From Pseudomonadota bacterium (lineage in GTDB: Bacteria > Pseudomonadota > Gammaproteobacteria > Steroidobacterales > GCA-2729495): 64,000 nt of DNA. How positions within the stretch are numbered: position 1 is the first letter of the stretch; every line of letters starts with the position of its first letter. The position numbers and the translations under genes are program-made. The notes beneath the pieces are model-generated. The model worked only from the letters and a program-made list of their open reading frames with translations. It did not search any database and was not told the DNA's origin. This document shows, in pieces, positions 17,785 to 25,737 of this stretch. The DNA lies in the NCBI GenBank assembly GCA_963204745.1, contig CAUJHF010000020.1, positions 1-64,000 on the forward strand. Direction: 5' to 3'.

Positions 17785-19374
17785 TCAGAGGTGTACTACG
17801 TTTTCATTCGTCGGCGATTCCGGAGCAGTGTGCCCCGGTTTCTGCCGGCAGATGCGGTTAATTACATCAAGGTAGGCAAGGGCACCAGCCTCGACGATGT
17901 CGGTACTCACGCCATGCCCCCGGTGGCATTGACCGTTGTCGTTGACGGTGACGGTTACTTCGCCCTGGGCATCCTCACCCGTGGTAGCGCTGTGTACCTC
18001 GAATTTCTTCAGGTCGAGGCTGACGCCGGTAGCCCGTTCGAGCGCCTTGAGGGCGGCCTCTACCGGCCCGTCGCCGACCGAGGCTTCGTCGATGATCCGC
18101 CCGTCGGCGTGGCGCATGCGTACAGCGGCTGCAGCGATCGCGCCGGTACCGGCGGAAACATGCAGTTCGACCATCTCCCAGGGGCCGATGCTTCCCGTCT
18201 CGGCAGCCAGCACGCCCGTGTTCATGATGATGGCCTCGATGTCGCCATCGAACATTTCCTTCTTGCGGTCAGCGATTTTCTTGAATTCGGCAAACGCCAC
18301 GTTGACCTGCTCGTCGTCGAGGTTGAAGCCGAGCTGCTGTACGCGTTCACGGAAAGCGTGCCGGCCACTGTGTTTGCCGAGGACCAGATTGGACTTGCTG
18401 ATGCCGATGTCTTCCGGATTCATGATTTCGTAGGTGGAGGCGTGCTTCAGCATGCCGTCCTGATGGATGCCGGACTCATGGGCGAAGGCATTTTCGCCGA
18501 CGACGGCCTTGTTGCGCGGAATATGCATGCCGGTGATGCTCGACACCAGCCGACTGGTCGGATAGAGACGTCGTGTCTCGATGCCGACATCGAGTCCGTA
18601 GTGACTGGCCCGCGTGCGCAGCGCCATCACCACTTCCTCCAGCGAGCAGTTGCCGGCCCGTTCGCCGATACCGTTGATCGTGCATTCCACCTGGCGTGCC
18701 CCGGCCGAAACGGCCGCCAGGCTGTTGGCGACCGCCATGCCCAGATCATCGTGGCAGTGCACGCTGAGCATGATCTGGTCGATCCCCTGCACATGGGCGC
18801 GGAGATAGCTGAACAGGGCGGCGAACTCCTCGGGTACCGTGTAACCGAGCGTATCCGGGATATTGACCGTGCGTGCGCCTGCAGCGATGACTGCCGTGAC
18901 CACATCAGCCAGGTAGGCCGGCTCCGTTCGCGATGCGTCTTCAGCCGAAAACTCCACATCCTCGCAGTATTTTTTCGCCAGCTGCACGCCCTCGACTGCA
19001 CGGCGGATGATCTCTTCCTTCGCCATGTGCAGCTTGTAGGTTCGATGGATCTCGCTGGTAGCGAGAAAAACGTGAATGCGGCTGCGCTGCGCCGGCTTGA
19101 GCGCTGCAGCAGCGCGTTCGATATCGTTTGGATGGCAACGGGCCAGGCTGCAGATCACCGGCCCGCTGATATCGGTGGCGATCGCCTGGACCGCATCGAA
19201 GTCGCCGGGCGAGGCCGCCGCAAAACCGGCTTCGATGACATCGACGCGAAGGTCGCGCAGCGCTGACGCAACGCGCAGCTTTTCGCTCAGGGTCATGCTG
19301 CAGCCCGGGGCCTGCTCGCCGTCGCGAAGCGTCGTATCGAAGATGATGATCCGATCCTGGCTCTGCTCGCTCAT
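17785..19374 (-). CDS. leuA: 2-isopropylmalate synthase
   Basis: Condenses acetyl-CoA with 2-oxoisovalerate, the committed step to leucine. The 529-residue protein has an N-terminal TIM barrel with [34 protein letters not shown] and [21 protein letters not shown] linker follows with [18 protein letters not shown], and then a C-terminal regulatory LeuA dimer domain (~390-510), the leucine-feedback domain in the family. It is the first structural gene of the leu-his array, 161 bp downstream of a leader peptide and an attenuator-like terminator. Confidence 0.97.
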   Translation of the reverse strand: MSEQSQDRIIIFDTTLRDGEQAPGCSMTLSEKLRVASALRDLRVDVIEAGFAAASPGDFDAVQAIATDISGPVICSLARCHPNDIERAAAALKPAQRSRIHVFLATSEIHRTYKLHMAKEEIIRRAVEGVQLAKKYCEDVEFSAEDASRTEPAYLADVVTAVIAAGARTVNIPDTLGYTVPEEFAALFSYLRAHVQGIDQIMLSVHCHDDLGMAVANSLAAVSAGARQVECTINGIGERAGNCSLEEVVMALRTRASHYGLDVGIETRRLYPTSRLVSSITGMHIPRNKAVVGENAFAHESGIHQDGMLKHASTYEIMNPEDIGISKSNLVLGKHSGRHAFRERVQQLGFNLDDEQVNVAFAEFKKIADRKKEMFDGDIEAIIMNTGVLAAETGSIGPWEMVELHVSAGTGAIAAAAVRMRHADGRIIDEASVGDGPVEAALKALERATGVSLDLKKFEVHSATTGEDAQGEVTVTVNDNGQCHRGHGVSTDIVEAGALAYLDVINRICRQKPGHTAPESPTNENVVHL

Positions 19375-19470
19375 CGCTGCTCTCCCTGCCTCAGGTGAAC
19401 CGGGTCACCCGGGGCCTGTTGTTCCCGTCCCTGATTGTTTGAGTGGAAATGCAACTGATAATTCTTGGCC

Positions 19471-19507
19471 AAAAACAAAAAACCCCGCCACCTTGCGGGT
19501 GCGGGGT
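19471..19507 (-). terminator. Rho-independent terminator of a leucine attenuator
   Basis: On the minus strand ACCCCGC pairs with GCGGGGT, with three further base pairs (ACC/GGT) after a single bulged C, around a CGCAA loop. TTTTTTGTTTTT follows immediately. It lies between the leader ORF (stop at 19536-19538) and leuA, the standard attenuator position. Confidence 0.8.
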
Positions 19508-19535
19508 CTCGGTGATTCGTCGGGAAATCAGCCAG

Positions 19536-19616
19536 TCAGACGCCCGCGCCCAGGCTTCGCAGTACCAGGGGCAGGGACAGACCGAAAGAAGACGCACTGA
19601 TCGAAAAGAGCCGCAT
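19536..19616 (-). CDS. leuL: Putative leu operon leader peptide
   Basis: A 26-residue ORF beginning ATG at 19614-19616 (MRLFSISASS...). It contains six leucines, four of them in the ten-residue stretch LSLPLVLRSL, plus two valines and an isoleucine. The stop is followed by ~28 bp and then a strong terminator. Ribosome stalling at the leucine codons when charged tRNA-Leu is scarce would favour an antiterminator and read-through into leuA. No convincing ribosome site is visible, and the predicted transcription start falls at or next to the ATG, so the leader may be translated from a leaderless message. Confidence 0.6.
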   Translation of the reverse strand: MRLFSISASSFGLSLPLVLRSLGAGV

Positions 19617-19622
19617 GCCAGA

Positions 19623-19651
19623 ATGTTCTTTTAAGCCCGCAGCCTTGTCAA
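19623..19651 (-). promoter_or_regulatory. Promoter of the leuA-led amino-acid operon
   Basis: The minus strand has a perfect -35 TTGACA (complement of 19646-19651), 17 bp, then a weaker -10 GAACAT (complement of 19623-19628). The implied transcription start is around 19616, at the leader peptide's ATG. Confidence 0.55.
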
Positions 19652-19663
19652 CCTCGGCACATC

Positions 19664-19694
19664 TTGCGGGAGTGATCGTGATGCTGCGTACAAT
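19664..19694 (+). promoter_or_regulatory. Possible promoter for the ferredoxin gene
   Basis: TACAAT at 19689-19694 is a good -10. The nearest -35-like element is TTGCGG at 19664-19669 with a long 19-bp spacer. It is divergent from the leu promoter. Confidence 0.35.
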
Positions 19695-19744
19695 GCCCGG
19701 GCCGCTCCGCAGGGAGCTTTGTCAGTTTGCCGGACAGCCCGGAT

Positions 19745-20065
19745 ATGCCCAGAGTAATATTTCACGACAAGAACGGTCGCCGCGTCGAAGTACAGGCACC
19801 CGCCGGTTACTCGGCGATGGAGGCAGCCGTCGATAACGGCGTGGAAGGAATTGTGGCGGAATGCGGGGGGGCCTGTGCATGTGCCACCTGTCACGGCTAC
19901 ATTGCCGACAGCTGGCTGTCCCGTCTCAAGCCCATGGAAGAGATGGAAGATGCCATGCTCGCCGCAGCGACGGAGCGGCGGCCAAACAGCCGCCTGCTCT
20001 GCCAGGTCGAGCTTGAGCCGGACCTTGATGGCCTCGAAATAACCGTGGCCGAAAACGGAGACTGA
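19745..20065 (+). CDS. [2Fe-2S] ferredoxin, adrenodoxin type
   Basis: A 106-residue electron carrier. Cluster ligands follow the C-x5-C-x2-C...C pattern: ECGGACACATCHGY around residues 40-52 and LLCQVEL near 86, typical of adrenodoxin/Isc-fdx or P450-partner ferredoxins rather than plant type. Start at the ATG 19745 (MPRVIFHDKNG); an upstream GTG-type start at 19727 adds only six residues and is not conserved-looking. It is followed by the FAH-like gene after 8 bp. No P450 or ferredoxin reductase is nearby, so its partner is unknown. Confidence 0.9.
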   Translation: MPRVIFHDKNGRRVEVQAPAGYSAMEAAVDNGVEGIVAECGGACACATCHGYIADSWLSRLKPMEEMEDAMLAAATERRPNSRLLCQVELEPDLDGLEITVAENGD

Positions 20066-20073
20066 TATCTGTC

Positions 20074-20931
20074 ATGCGCCTGGTCACACTGGACAGTCGT
20101 GAAGTCGGCGGACGGCCTGCGGTCAGTCTGCCATCCGGAGAGATCCTGGATTTGACGGCCGCGGGCGCCACGCTCGGTACTTCACAGTGGCGGCCGCAGT
20201 CGGTGGTCAGCGTACTTGCGCAGGGCGACGAGGGCGCTGCACATGTTGCGCGCCTGATTGCCGAGATCGATGCCGCGAGCGGTCCGCAGCGCCTGCAATG
20301 GCGTGCCGTGGGGCGCTTGCTGCCAGGGGCTGGTACCGAGCTGATGACTCCGATACGACGCCCGGGTCTGCTGCTGATGGTTCGGTATGAGGCTGGTGGC
20401 GGGCTGGTGGCCTACGTCAAGAATCCGAATTCGGCGGTTGGTCCGGATGCCCGTATTGCCCTGCCAGCCAACCGGGATGAGCCGCTGGACGGACTGGCAA
20501 TGCCGGGCCTGGTGCTGGGTCGCCCGCTGCACGCTGCTACCGCTGAGCAGGCGCTACGAGCCATCGCCGCTGTGACACTGGTTGCCGACCTCGGGTTTTC
20601 CGCATGGTCACACCTTGACCCGGCGGGGCGGCAGTTCCCGGGTGCCTGCGTGATCGGTCCCTGTATTGCGACGCTGGATGAGTGGCCCGATCGGGTGGTG
20701 CCTGGCGCTGCTCTGACGGTCAATGCGCATACCATCGGCAGCCGCATGCCCGATATGTCGCTGCAGGATGCGGCCGGGGCCCTGGCCCGCCTGTCTGCAA
20801 GTTACGCTTTCCGTCCGGGTGACATCGTGGCGCTGTCGTCGGGTGGCGGTCAGTTCAGGATCGGACGCGGTGATCGCGCCAGCGTGGTACTCGACAGCAG
20901 CCTCGAATTGCACTTTTCGGTCTCCGCCTGA
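20074..20931 (+). CDS. FAH-fold protein lacking part of the metal site
   Basis: A 285-residue protein with the order of motifs of the fumarylacetoacetate hydrolase family. MVRYEAGG sits where GxNYxxH is usual, followed by AYVKNPNSAVGP, LVADLGFSAWSH, FPGACVIGP, SRMPDMSLQDAAGALARLSA and FRPGDIVALSSGGG. The usual E-x-E metal pair upstream of the conserved (V/I)-(I/L)-G-R is replaced by hydrophobic residues (GLAMPGLVLGR), and the active-site histidine of the first motif is absent. One acidic ligand position (ADLG) seems kept. The usual lyase/hydrolase activity is therefore doubtful. It follows the ferredoxin by 8 bp and is probably co-transcribed. Fold assignment is moderately confident; function unknown. 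Confidence 0.65.
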   Translation: MRLVTLDSREVGGRPAVSLPSGEILDLTAAGATLGTSQWRPQSVVSVLAQGDEGAAHVARLIAEIDAASGPQRLQWRAVGRLLPGAGTELMTPIRRPGLLLMVRYEAGGGLVAYVKNPNSAVGPDARIALPANRDEPLDGLAMPGLVLGRPLHAATAEQALRAIAAVTLVADLGFSAWSHLDPAGRQFPGACVIGPCIATLDEWPDRVVPGAALTVNAHTIGSRMPDMSLQDAAGALARLSASYAFRPGDIVALSSGGGQFRIGRGDRASVVLDSSLELHFSVSA

Positions 20932-20951
20932 GCAGACGCTCGTCGTGTGCC

Positions 20952-21797
20952 TTACAGGCCGCCGGCGGCCTTGATGGCGTCCCATAACATGCGGCTGGCA
21001 GTGATGCCGAGAAAAATGCCGAACAGCTGGCGCAGGCGGTCCTGGCTCAGGGTGTGCGCGAGGTGTGCGCCGAGCGGTACGGTGAGCAGGGTCATCGGTA
21101 CGATCAGCAGTAATCCCAGGACATTGACATAACCCAGGCTGAATGCCGCCAGTCCTGGCATCTTCCATCCGCCGATCGCAAAACCGATCGCTGCCGGAAT
21201 CGATATGACCAGCCCGAATCCGGAGGCGGTGCCGACTGCGCGGTGCATCGGCGTGCCGTACAGGCTGAGTGCCGGAACGCTGAATGTGCCACCACCTATG
21301 CCCATCATCGCGGAAAGGCCACCAATCATGATCGGGAAAACCATGCTGGCAGGTCCGCGCGGCAGGCTGGTGCCGAGTCGCCAGCTGGAGCGGCCCAAGC
21401 CCATCTGCAATGCCATGACCAGCCCGACGATGCCGAAAACGGAGGTCAGTACGCTGAAGTCCGCCAGCGTTGCCAGCCAGGTACCGACGATTGAGCCGGC
21501 AAAAACGGCCGGCGCCCAGGCTCTGAACAACACCGGATCGAAGCCCCCGCGGTGCATATGTGCGCGAACCGAGCGGATGCTCGTCGGTATGATTGTCGCC
21601 AGCGAGGTCCCGACGGCCAGATGCATGCGTACGCCGGGGTCTATGCCCATGTAACTGAACAGGTGGTAAAGCACTGGCACGACGACGATGCCGCCGCCGA
21701 CACCGAGCAGTCCGGCGAGCACGCCCGCGATGAGACCCGTCGCAGCGAGCAGCGGTACCAGCCAGAGCAGCAGGGCGGTGGTGTCGGCAGCGAACAA
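20952..21797 (-). CDS. TauE/SafE family membrane transporter
   Basis: A polytopic inner-membrane protein with the TauE/SafE repeat signature. The first helix ends in GVLAGLLGVGGGIVVVPVL, and the second half repeats the idea in GGLSAMMGIGGGTFSVPALSLYG, giving about eight hydrophobic segments. Family members export sulfite, sulfoacetate or other organosulfonates, or import sulfur compounds; the substrate here is unknown. The frame is open to an ATG at 21899, but the extra 34 residues are charged, unlike the family, and would occupy the promoter space of the divergent methyltransferase. I prefer the TTG at 21795-21797, just before the first helix. It converges with the FAH-like gene, 20 bp apart. 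Confidence 0.85.
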   Translation of the reverse strand: MFAADTTALLLWLVPLLAATGLIAGVLAGLLGVGGGIVVVPVLYHLFSYMGIDPGVRMHLAVGTSLATIIPTSIRSVRAHMHRGGFDPVLFRAWAPAVFAGSIVGTWLATLADFSVLTSVFGIVGLVMALQMGLGRSSWRLGTSLPRGPASMVFPIMIGGLSAMMGIGGGTFSVPALSLYGTPMHRAVGTASGFGLVISIPAAIGFAIGGWKMPGLAAFSLGYVNVLGLLLIVPMTLLTVPLGAHLAHTLSQDRLRQLFGIFLGITASRMLWDAIKAAGGL

Positions 21798-21914
21798 GGG
21801 CGGGCTGGCCTGTGGCGATGGGGCGGTGCATTGTAGCCGAGCCGTGCGGGCTGCGAAGTCACTGCGTGTAATGCGATCAGTTTTCGAAAACCCTGGCATG
21901 GAGTTCAGACCATC

Positions 21915-22580
21915 ATGTCCAATCGCTCATTGAATCTTGATGACCGGCTGTACGCGTATTTGCAGAACGTTTCTCTGCGTGAACCGGCGGTTCTCGCGGC
22001 TCTGCGCGCTGAAACAGCGGCTTTGCCGATGGCGGTGATGCAGATTTCGCCCGAGCAGGGGCAATTCATGGCCTTGCTGCTGAAGCTGACCGGCGCGCGG
22101 CGCTGTCTGGAGATCGGTACCTTTACCGGCTACAGCGCGCTGGTCTGCGCGCTGGCCTTGCCCGCGGATGGGCGCCTGGTGGCGCTGGATATCAGTGAGG
22201 AATGGACGGCTATTGCCCGTCGCTACTGGGCAGAGGCGGGTGTTGCAGACCGGATCGATTTGCGGCTGGGTGTGGCCGGTCAGACGCTGCGCCAGCTCAT
22301 CGCAGAAGGCCTGGGGGGCAGCTTTGATTTCATCTTTATCGATGCGGACAAGGCTGGCTACGATGATTACCTCGAGCAGGGCCACAAACTGCTGCGTGCA
22401 GGCGGGCTGATGGTGCTCGACAATGTGTTGTGGAGTGGCAAGGTCGCAGACCCCTCGGTACACGATACCGACACTGACGCACTGCGTGCGCTGAACCAGA
22501 AGCTGCATATCGATCCGCGTTTTGATCTCTCAATGCTGCCGGTCGGTGACGGCCTGACACTGGCGAGAAAGCGGGCCTGA
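21915..22580 (+). CDS. O-methyltransferase, catechol-O-methyltransferase type
   Basis: A 221-residue SAM-dependent methyltransferase of the bacterial/plant CCoAOMT-like family. The SAM-binding GxGxG-like loop is EIGTFTGYSALV, and the acidic strand end is ALDISEEW. The metal/catalytic region FDFIFIDADKAGYDDYLEQ and the second metal segment VLDNVLWSGKVADP with the typical Asp-Asn are present. It probably methylates a small catechol or hydroxy-aromatic; substrate unknown. It is divergent from the TauE-like gene and convergent with the VOC gene, 4 bp apart. Confidence 0.92.
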   Translation: MSNRSLNLDDRLYAYLQNVSLREPAVLAALRAETAALPMAVMQISPEQGQFMALLLKLTGARRCLEIGTFTGYSALVCALALPADGRLVALDISEEWTAIARRYWAEAGVADRIDLRLGVAGQTLRQLIAEGLGGSFDFIFIDADKAGYDDYLEQGHKLLRAGGLMVLDNVLWSGKVADPSVHDTDTDALRALNQKLHIDPRFDLSMLPVGDGLTLARKRA

Positions 22581-22584
22581 GTGA

Positions 22585-23424
22585 TCAGCGTGGGATGATT
22601 TCCAGCATCTCGCCGGCGGCGCCGCGGATGCACCTGATGCTGTCCATGCCAGCTTGCGAAGTGCCCAGGAAACTCACGATAGCAATGCCTGGCGGCAGTT
22701 CGTACTGCTCAGCGGGCAGCGGCTGTGCCGCCGCCGGCATCTCATCCGCTTCGATATAGCAGCGACCGCCGAGCGGCAGCGCGGCGATCCGGAAACGGTG
22801 TTCGCGCGAAAGGCCGAATTCCAGCGCCATCGTCTGCACACGTGATTCGAGTGCCGGCGCGCGTGGAACCGCAAAGCGCGTCGCGTAGAAGTCCTGCATG
22901 GCTTCAAGCGAGGCGCCGCCCGCTATAACGATGAAGGTGCGGTCGACTTCGCAGCGCGCAGGCGGCGCGTCGAGACCGGGCACCGGCTTCTTGAATTCAG
23001 TCAGGTAAAGGATCTCACCGCCCGGACCGCGGACCTGCATTGCGCGGATATCGGGGCAGAAGGACAGATCCATCGGCGGGGCGACGATTTCGAAAGGTGA
23101 AGAAGCGAGGCGTTCGGCGAGCACATCAACCCTGGCGACGATGAGTTCGGCCGCATTCCAGCCATGCCGGCCGAAGGCCCGGTAGCCAGGCTCTGCCGGT
23201 GTTTCTATGAAGCGGAACACGAAATCATCGGCGGTCGCCGGTGCCATGCGCAGAGAGCGTCGACCCGCTGCACCGGGTGTGTGCCAGAGGCGGGCCTGCT
23301 CGGCGCTGACCGTTTCGTAACCGAGTACGCGATAGCCGAGGTAACCGGCGTAGACGGCTTCCGCTTTGCCCAGATCCGGCGTGCTGATCGTAACGCCGGC
23401 AATCGGGCCGATCTGCGCGCTCAG
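22585..23424 (-). CDS. VOC/glyoxalase-fold protein, apparent non-ATG start
   Basis: About 279 residues with two halves of the vicinal-oxygen-chelate type: IAGVTISTPDLGKAEAVY at the N-terminus and CEVDRTFIVIAGGASLEAMQDFY at mid-protein. The first ATG (23245-23247) would remove the first beta-alpha unit, which is plainly coding. It matches the start of the paralogue at 52189-53097 (both have TVSAEQA-LW-TP). No ATG, GTG or TTG lies in the missing stretch. The best candidate is CTG 23422-23424, overlapping the CoA-transferase stop, with AGGG 6 bp before it. Function unknown: an extradiol dioxygenase- or glyoxalase-like enzyme, or a ligand-binding protein. It is translationally coupled to the CoA-transferase. 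Confidence 0.75.
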   Translation of the reverse strand: MSAQIGPIAGVTISTPDLGKAEAVYAGYLGYRVLGYETVSAEQARLWHTPGAAGRRSLRMAPATADDFVFRFIETPAEPGYRAFGRHGWNAAELIVARVDVLAERLASSPFEIVAPPMDLSFCPDIRAMQVRGPGGEILYLTEFKKPVPGLDAPPARCEVDRTFIVIAGGASLEAMQDFYATRFAVPRAPALESRVQTMALEFGLSREHRFRIAALPLGGRCYIEADEMPAAAQPLPAEQYELPPGIAIVSFLGTSQAGMDSIRCIRGAAGEMLEIIPR

Positions 23425-24635
23425 ATCACACCCTGTGCATGCAGCGCCGCAAGCTTTGCCGGATCGAAGTCCAGCAGGCTGCGGAGAATCTCGTCGGTAT
23501 GTTCGCCGAGTTCGGGCGCCGGGAGCCGGATCCCGCCCGGCGTCGATGACAGCTTCGGCGCAACATTCTGCATGCGCAGTTCACCGAATTTCGGATGCAT
23601 GGTGGTGACGATGGCCTGGCGCGCCTTGAAGTGCGCGTCCTCCAGCATTTCCGGCGTGCGATAAATCTTGCCAGAGGGAATGCCGAACTTGTCCATCAAT
23701 TGCTCAAGTGCCGGGGCATCGATGGTACGCGTCCAGTCGGCGATAAGCTCATCGAGCTCGGTCTGCCGTGCGCCGCGCGCCGTATGTGTTGCGTAGCGTT
23801 CATCCTTGCCGAGTTCTGGTCGGCCCATCGCTTCAGCGAGGCGGCCGAACACGGTGTCCTGGTTGGCGGCGATCAGGATCATGCCGCCATCCCGGGTTGG
23901 ATAGACATTTGAGGGTGCGACGTTGGGCAGGATCGCGCCGGTCCGCTCGCGGATGTACCCGGTCTTGTCGTATTCGGTGACGAGCGACTCCATCATGTTG
24001 AGCACTGCTTCGTAGATCGCGGAATCGACGATCTGTCCCTGGCCTGTTTTCTCGCGATAGTGCAGTGCACTGAGTGCGCCGATGCAGGCGAAGGTTGCTG
24101 CCAGTGAATCACCGATGCTGATACCCATGCGGCTCGGTGGCGTTGACGGGTCGCCGCAGACGTAGCGCAAGCCACCCATGGCCTCGCCGACGGCACCAAA
24201 ACCGGCGCGGCCGGCATAGGGGCCGGTCTGTCCAAAACCCGACACGCGGATCATGATCAGTCGCGGATTGATCTTCTGCAGTTCGTCAAAAGACAGGTTC
24301 CATCGCTCGAGCGTTCCCGGGCGAAAGTTCTCCAGCAGGAAATCTGCTTTCGAAACCAGCTGCCGGACAATTTCCTGGCCTTCCTTGACGCGGAGGTTGA
24401 CAGTAACGGACTTCTTGTTGCGGCCCACCACTGGCCACCACAAGGACATGCCGTGAGCTTTCTCACGGCCCCATTCGCGCATCGGATCGCCTTGTCCGGG
24501 CGGCTCGATCTTGATCACCTCGGCGCCGAAATCGCCCATCAGCTGCCCGCAGAAAGGTCCCGCCAGCAGCGTGCCCATTTCGATGAGTCGCAGCCCCGCG
24601 AGTGGACCTGCACCTGTTTTATGTTCGCTTGCCAT
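23421..24635 (-). CDS. CaiB/BaiF family (class III) CoA-transferase
   Basis: A 404-residue protein of the formyl-CoA transferase/L-carnitine CoA-transferase/alpha-methylacyl-CoA racemase family. It opens with PLAGLRLIEMGTLLAGPFCGQLMGDFGAEVIKIEPP, in which the conserved GDFGAEVIK(I/V)E segment is clear. ENFRPGTLERW carries the catalytic aspartate/arginine neighbourhood, and GFGQTGPYAGRAGFGAVGEAMGG is also typical. It moves CoA between carboxylic acids or racemises a branched acyl-CoA. I start at ATG 24633-24635; the open frame extends to 24722 across the divergent promoter. It is divergent from HMG-CoA lyase and overlaps the VOC gene, suggesting a shared acyl-CoA pathway. Confidence 0.92.
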   Translation of the reverse strand: MASEHKTGAGPLAGLRLIEMGTLLAGPFCGQLMGDFGAEVIKIEPPGQGDPMREWGREKAHGMSLWWPVVGRNKKSVTVNLRVKEGQEIVRQLVSKADFLLENFRPGTLERWNLSFDELQKINPRLIMIRVSGFGQTGPYAGRAGFGAVGEAMGGLRYVCGDPSTPPSRMGISIGDSLAATFACIGALSALHYREKTGQGQIVDSAIYEAVLNMMESLVTEYDKTGYIRERTGAILPNVAPSNVYPTRDGGMILIAANQDTVFGRLAEAMGRPELGKDERYATHTARGARQTELDELIADWTRTIDAPALEQLMDKFGIPSGKIYRTPEMLEDAHFKARQAIVTTMHPKFGELRMQNVAPKLSSTPGGIRLPAPELGEHTDEILRSLLDFDPAKLAALHAQGVI

Positions 24636-24646
24636 CACCGTTATTC

Positions 24647-24674
24647 TTGTATCGCTGACTACGGTGTATAGAAT
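24647..24674 (+). promoter_or_regulatory. Promoter for the HMG-CoA lyase gene
   Basis: TTGTAT at 24647-24652, a 16-bp spacer and TAGAAT at 24669-24674; the start of transcription would be near 24681, about 20 bp before the ATG. It lies in the short divergent gap with the CoA-transferase gene. Confidence 0.5.
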
Positions 24675-24701
24675 AGCGGAATTCACTCGCCCTGTAAGGC
24701 C

Positions 24702-25640
24702 ATGAGCCAGCAAGCACAGCACGTATCAATCATTGAAGTCGGACCTCGCGACGGGCTCCAGAGCGAGCCTGAAGTTCTGCCGACAGCCGTCAAGATTGAG
24801 TTCATCACGCGTGCGCTCGACGCTGGAATCAGGCGTCTCGAAGTCAGCAGCTTTGTACATCCGAAACGCGTGCCGCAAATGGCCGATGCGGAAGATGTAA
24901 TTCGCGGCCTGCCCGCACGTGAAGGCGTGACCTACATCGGGCTGGTGCTGAACCGCAAGGGTTTTGAGCGGGCCCAGGCAACCGGTATCCATGAGATCGG
25001 CATGGCGGTTGTGGCCAGCGATACCTATAACCAGCGCAACCAGGGTGTGCCTACTTCCGAGTCGGTCAAGGCGTGGATCGATATTGCACGGGCGGCCAGG
25101 GCCGCTGGCATTCGCGCCAATGTGATGATCTCCTCGGCCTTCGGCTGTCCTTATGAGGGCGAGATTCCTGTTGCGAGGATCCTGGAGCTGGTCGATCAGG
25201 TCATGGAAGGCGAGCCGGTCGAGCTGGGTATTGCCGACAGTATCGGTGTTGCCGTGCCGAACCAGGTCAGCGATCTGCTCGGCGCCGTGATGGCGCGCGC
25301 GCCGGGCGTGCCGATCCGCTGCCATTTTCACAATACGCGCAATACCGGCATCGCGAATGCGCAGGCTGCACTGGCGGCCGGTGTTGCATCGCTGGATGCG
25401 AGTATCGGTGGAATCGGTGGCTGTCCCTTCGCGCCGGCAGCAACCGGTAATATTCCGACCGACGATCTGCTCTACATGCTGGACCGTTCCGGTATCCATA
25501 CCGGCGTGTCGCTGGAGAAAATCATTGCGACCAGCCGATGGCTGCAGGAGCAGCTGGGTCGCAGCACACCGGCGATGCTGCCCAAGGCCGGCATTTTTCC
25601 GCAGATTGCTGAAAGACACCGTGCTTCAGGCGCTGCCTGA
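24702..25640 (+). CDS. Hydroxymethylglutaryl-CoA lyase
   Basis: Cleaves HMG-CoA to acetyl-CoA and acetoacetate, the last step of leucine catabolism; some homologues act on related acyl-CoA thioesters. The 312-residue TIM-barrel protein has VGPRDGLQSEP with the catalytic Arg-Asp, SSFVHPKRVPQMADAE, and the metal histidines of RCHFHNTRNTG. It also has the active-site cysteine loop GGCPFAPAATGNIPTDDLLYML, diagnostic for HMG-CoA lyase over isopropylmalate synthase. It is followed after 97 bp by hyuA on the same strand. No methylcrotonyl-CoA carboxylase genes are present, so a role in classical leucine breakdown is not shown here. Confidence 0.92.
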   Translation: MSQQAQHVSIIEVGPRDGLQSEPEVLPTAVKIEFITRALDAGIRRLEVSSFVHPKRVPQMADAEDVIRGLPAREGVTYIGLVLNRKGFERAQATGIHEIGMAVVASDTYNQRNQGVPTSESVKAWIDIARAARAAGIRANVMISSAFGCPYEGEIPVARILELVDQVMEGEPVELGIADSIGVAVPNQVSDLLGAVMARAPGVPIRCHFHNTRNTGIANAQAALAAGVASLDASIGGIGGCPFAPAATGNIPTDDLLYMLDRSGIHTGVSLEKIIATSRWLQEQLGRSTPAMLPKAGIFPQIAERHRASGAA

Positions 25641-25737
25641 CCGGAGACAAGAATCAAATACATGCTCAGGTGCCGCGACAGTTTGTGTCGTGGTTCCGAA
25701 TCCGATTAATGAACACTTGTAAATCTGAGAGGGCCGT

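Noticed and set aside
17659..19266. 535-codon plus-strand open frame
   Set aside because: Mirror of leuA; leuA has all its family motifs and a leader/attenuator on the minus strand.
19391..19597. Alternative 68-codon ORF starting GTG within the leu leader region
   Set aside because: It reads through the terminator hairpin, is cysteine/tryptophan-rich by chance and lacks Leu-codon clustering; the 26-codon frame fits an attenuator better.
20608..21831. 407-codon minus-strand frame overlapping the TauE-like gene
   Set aside because: Out of frame with the membrane protein; Arg/His-rich shadow sequence.
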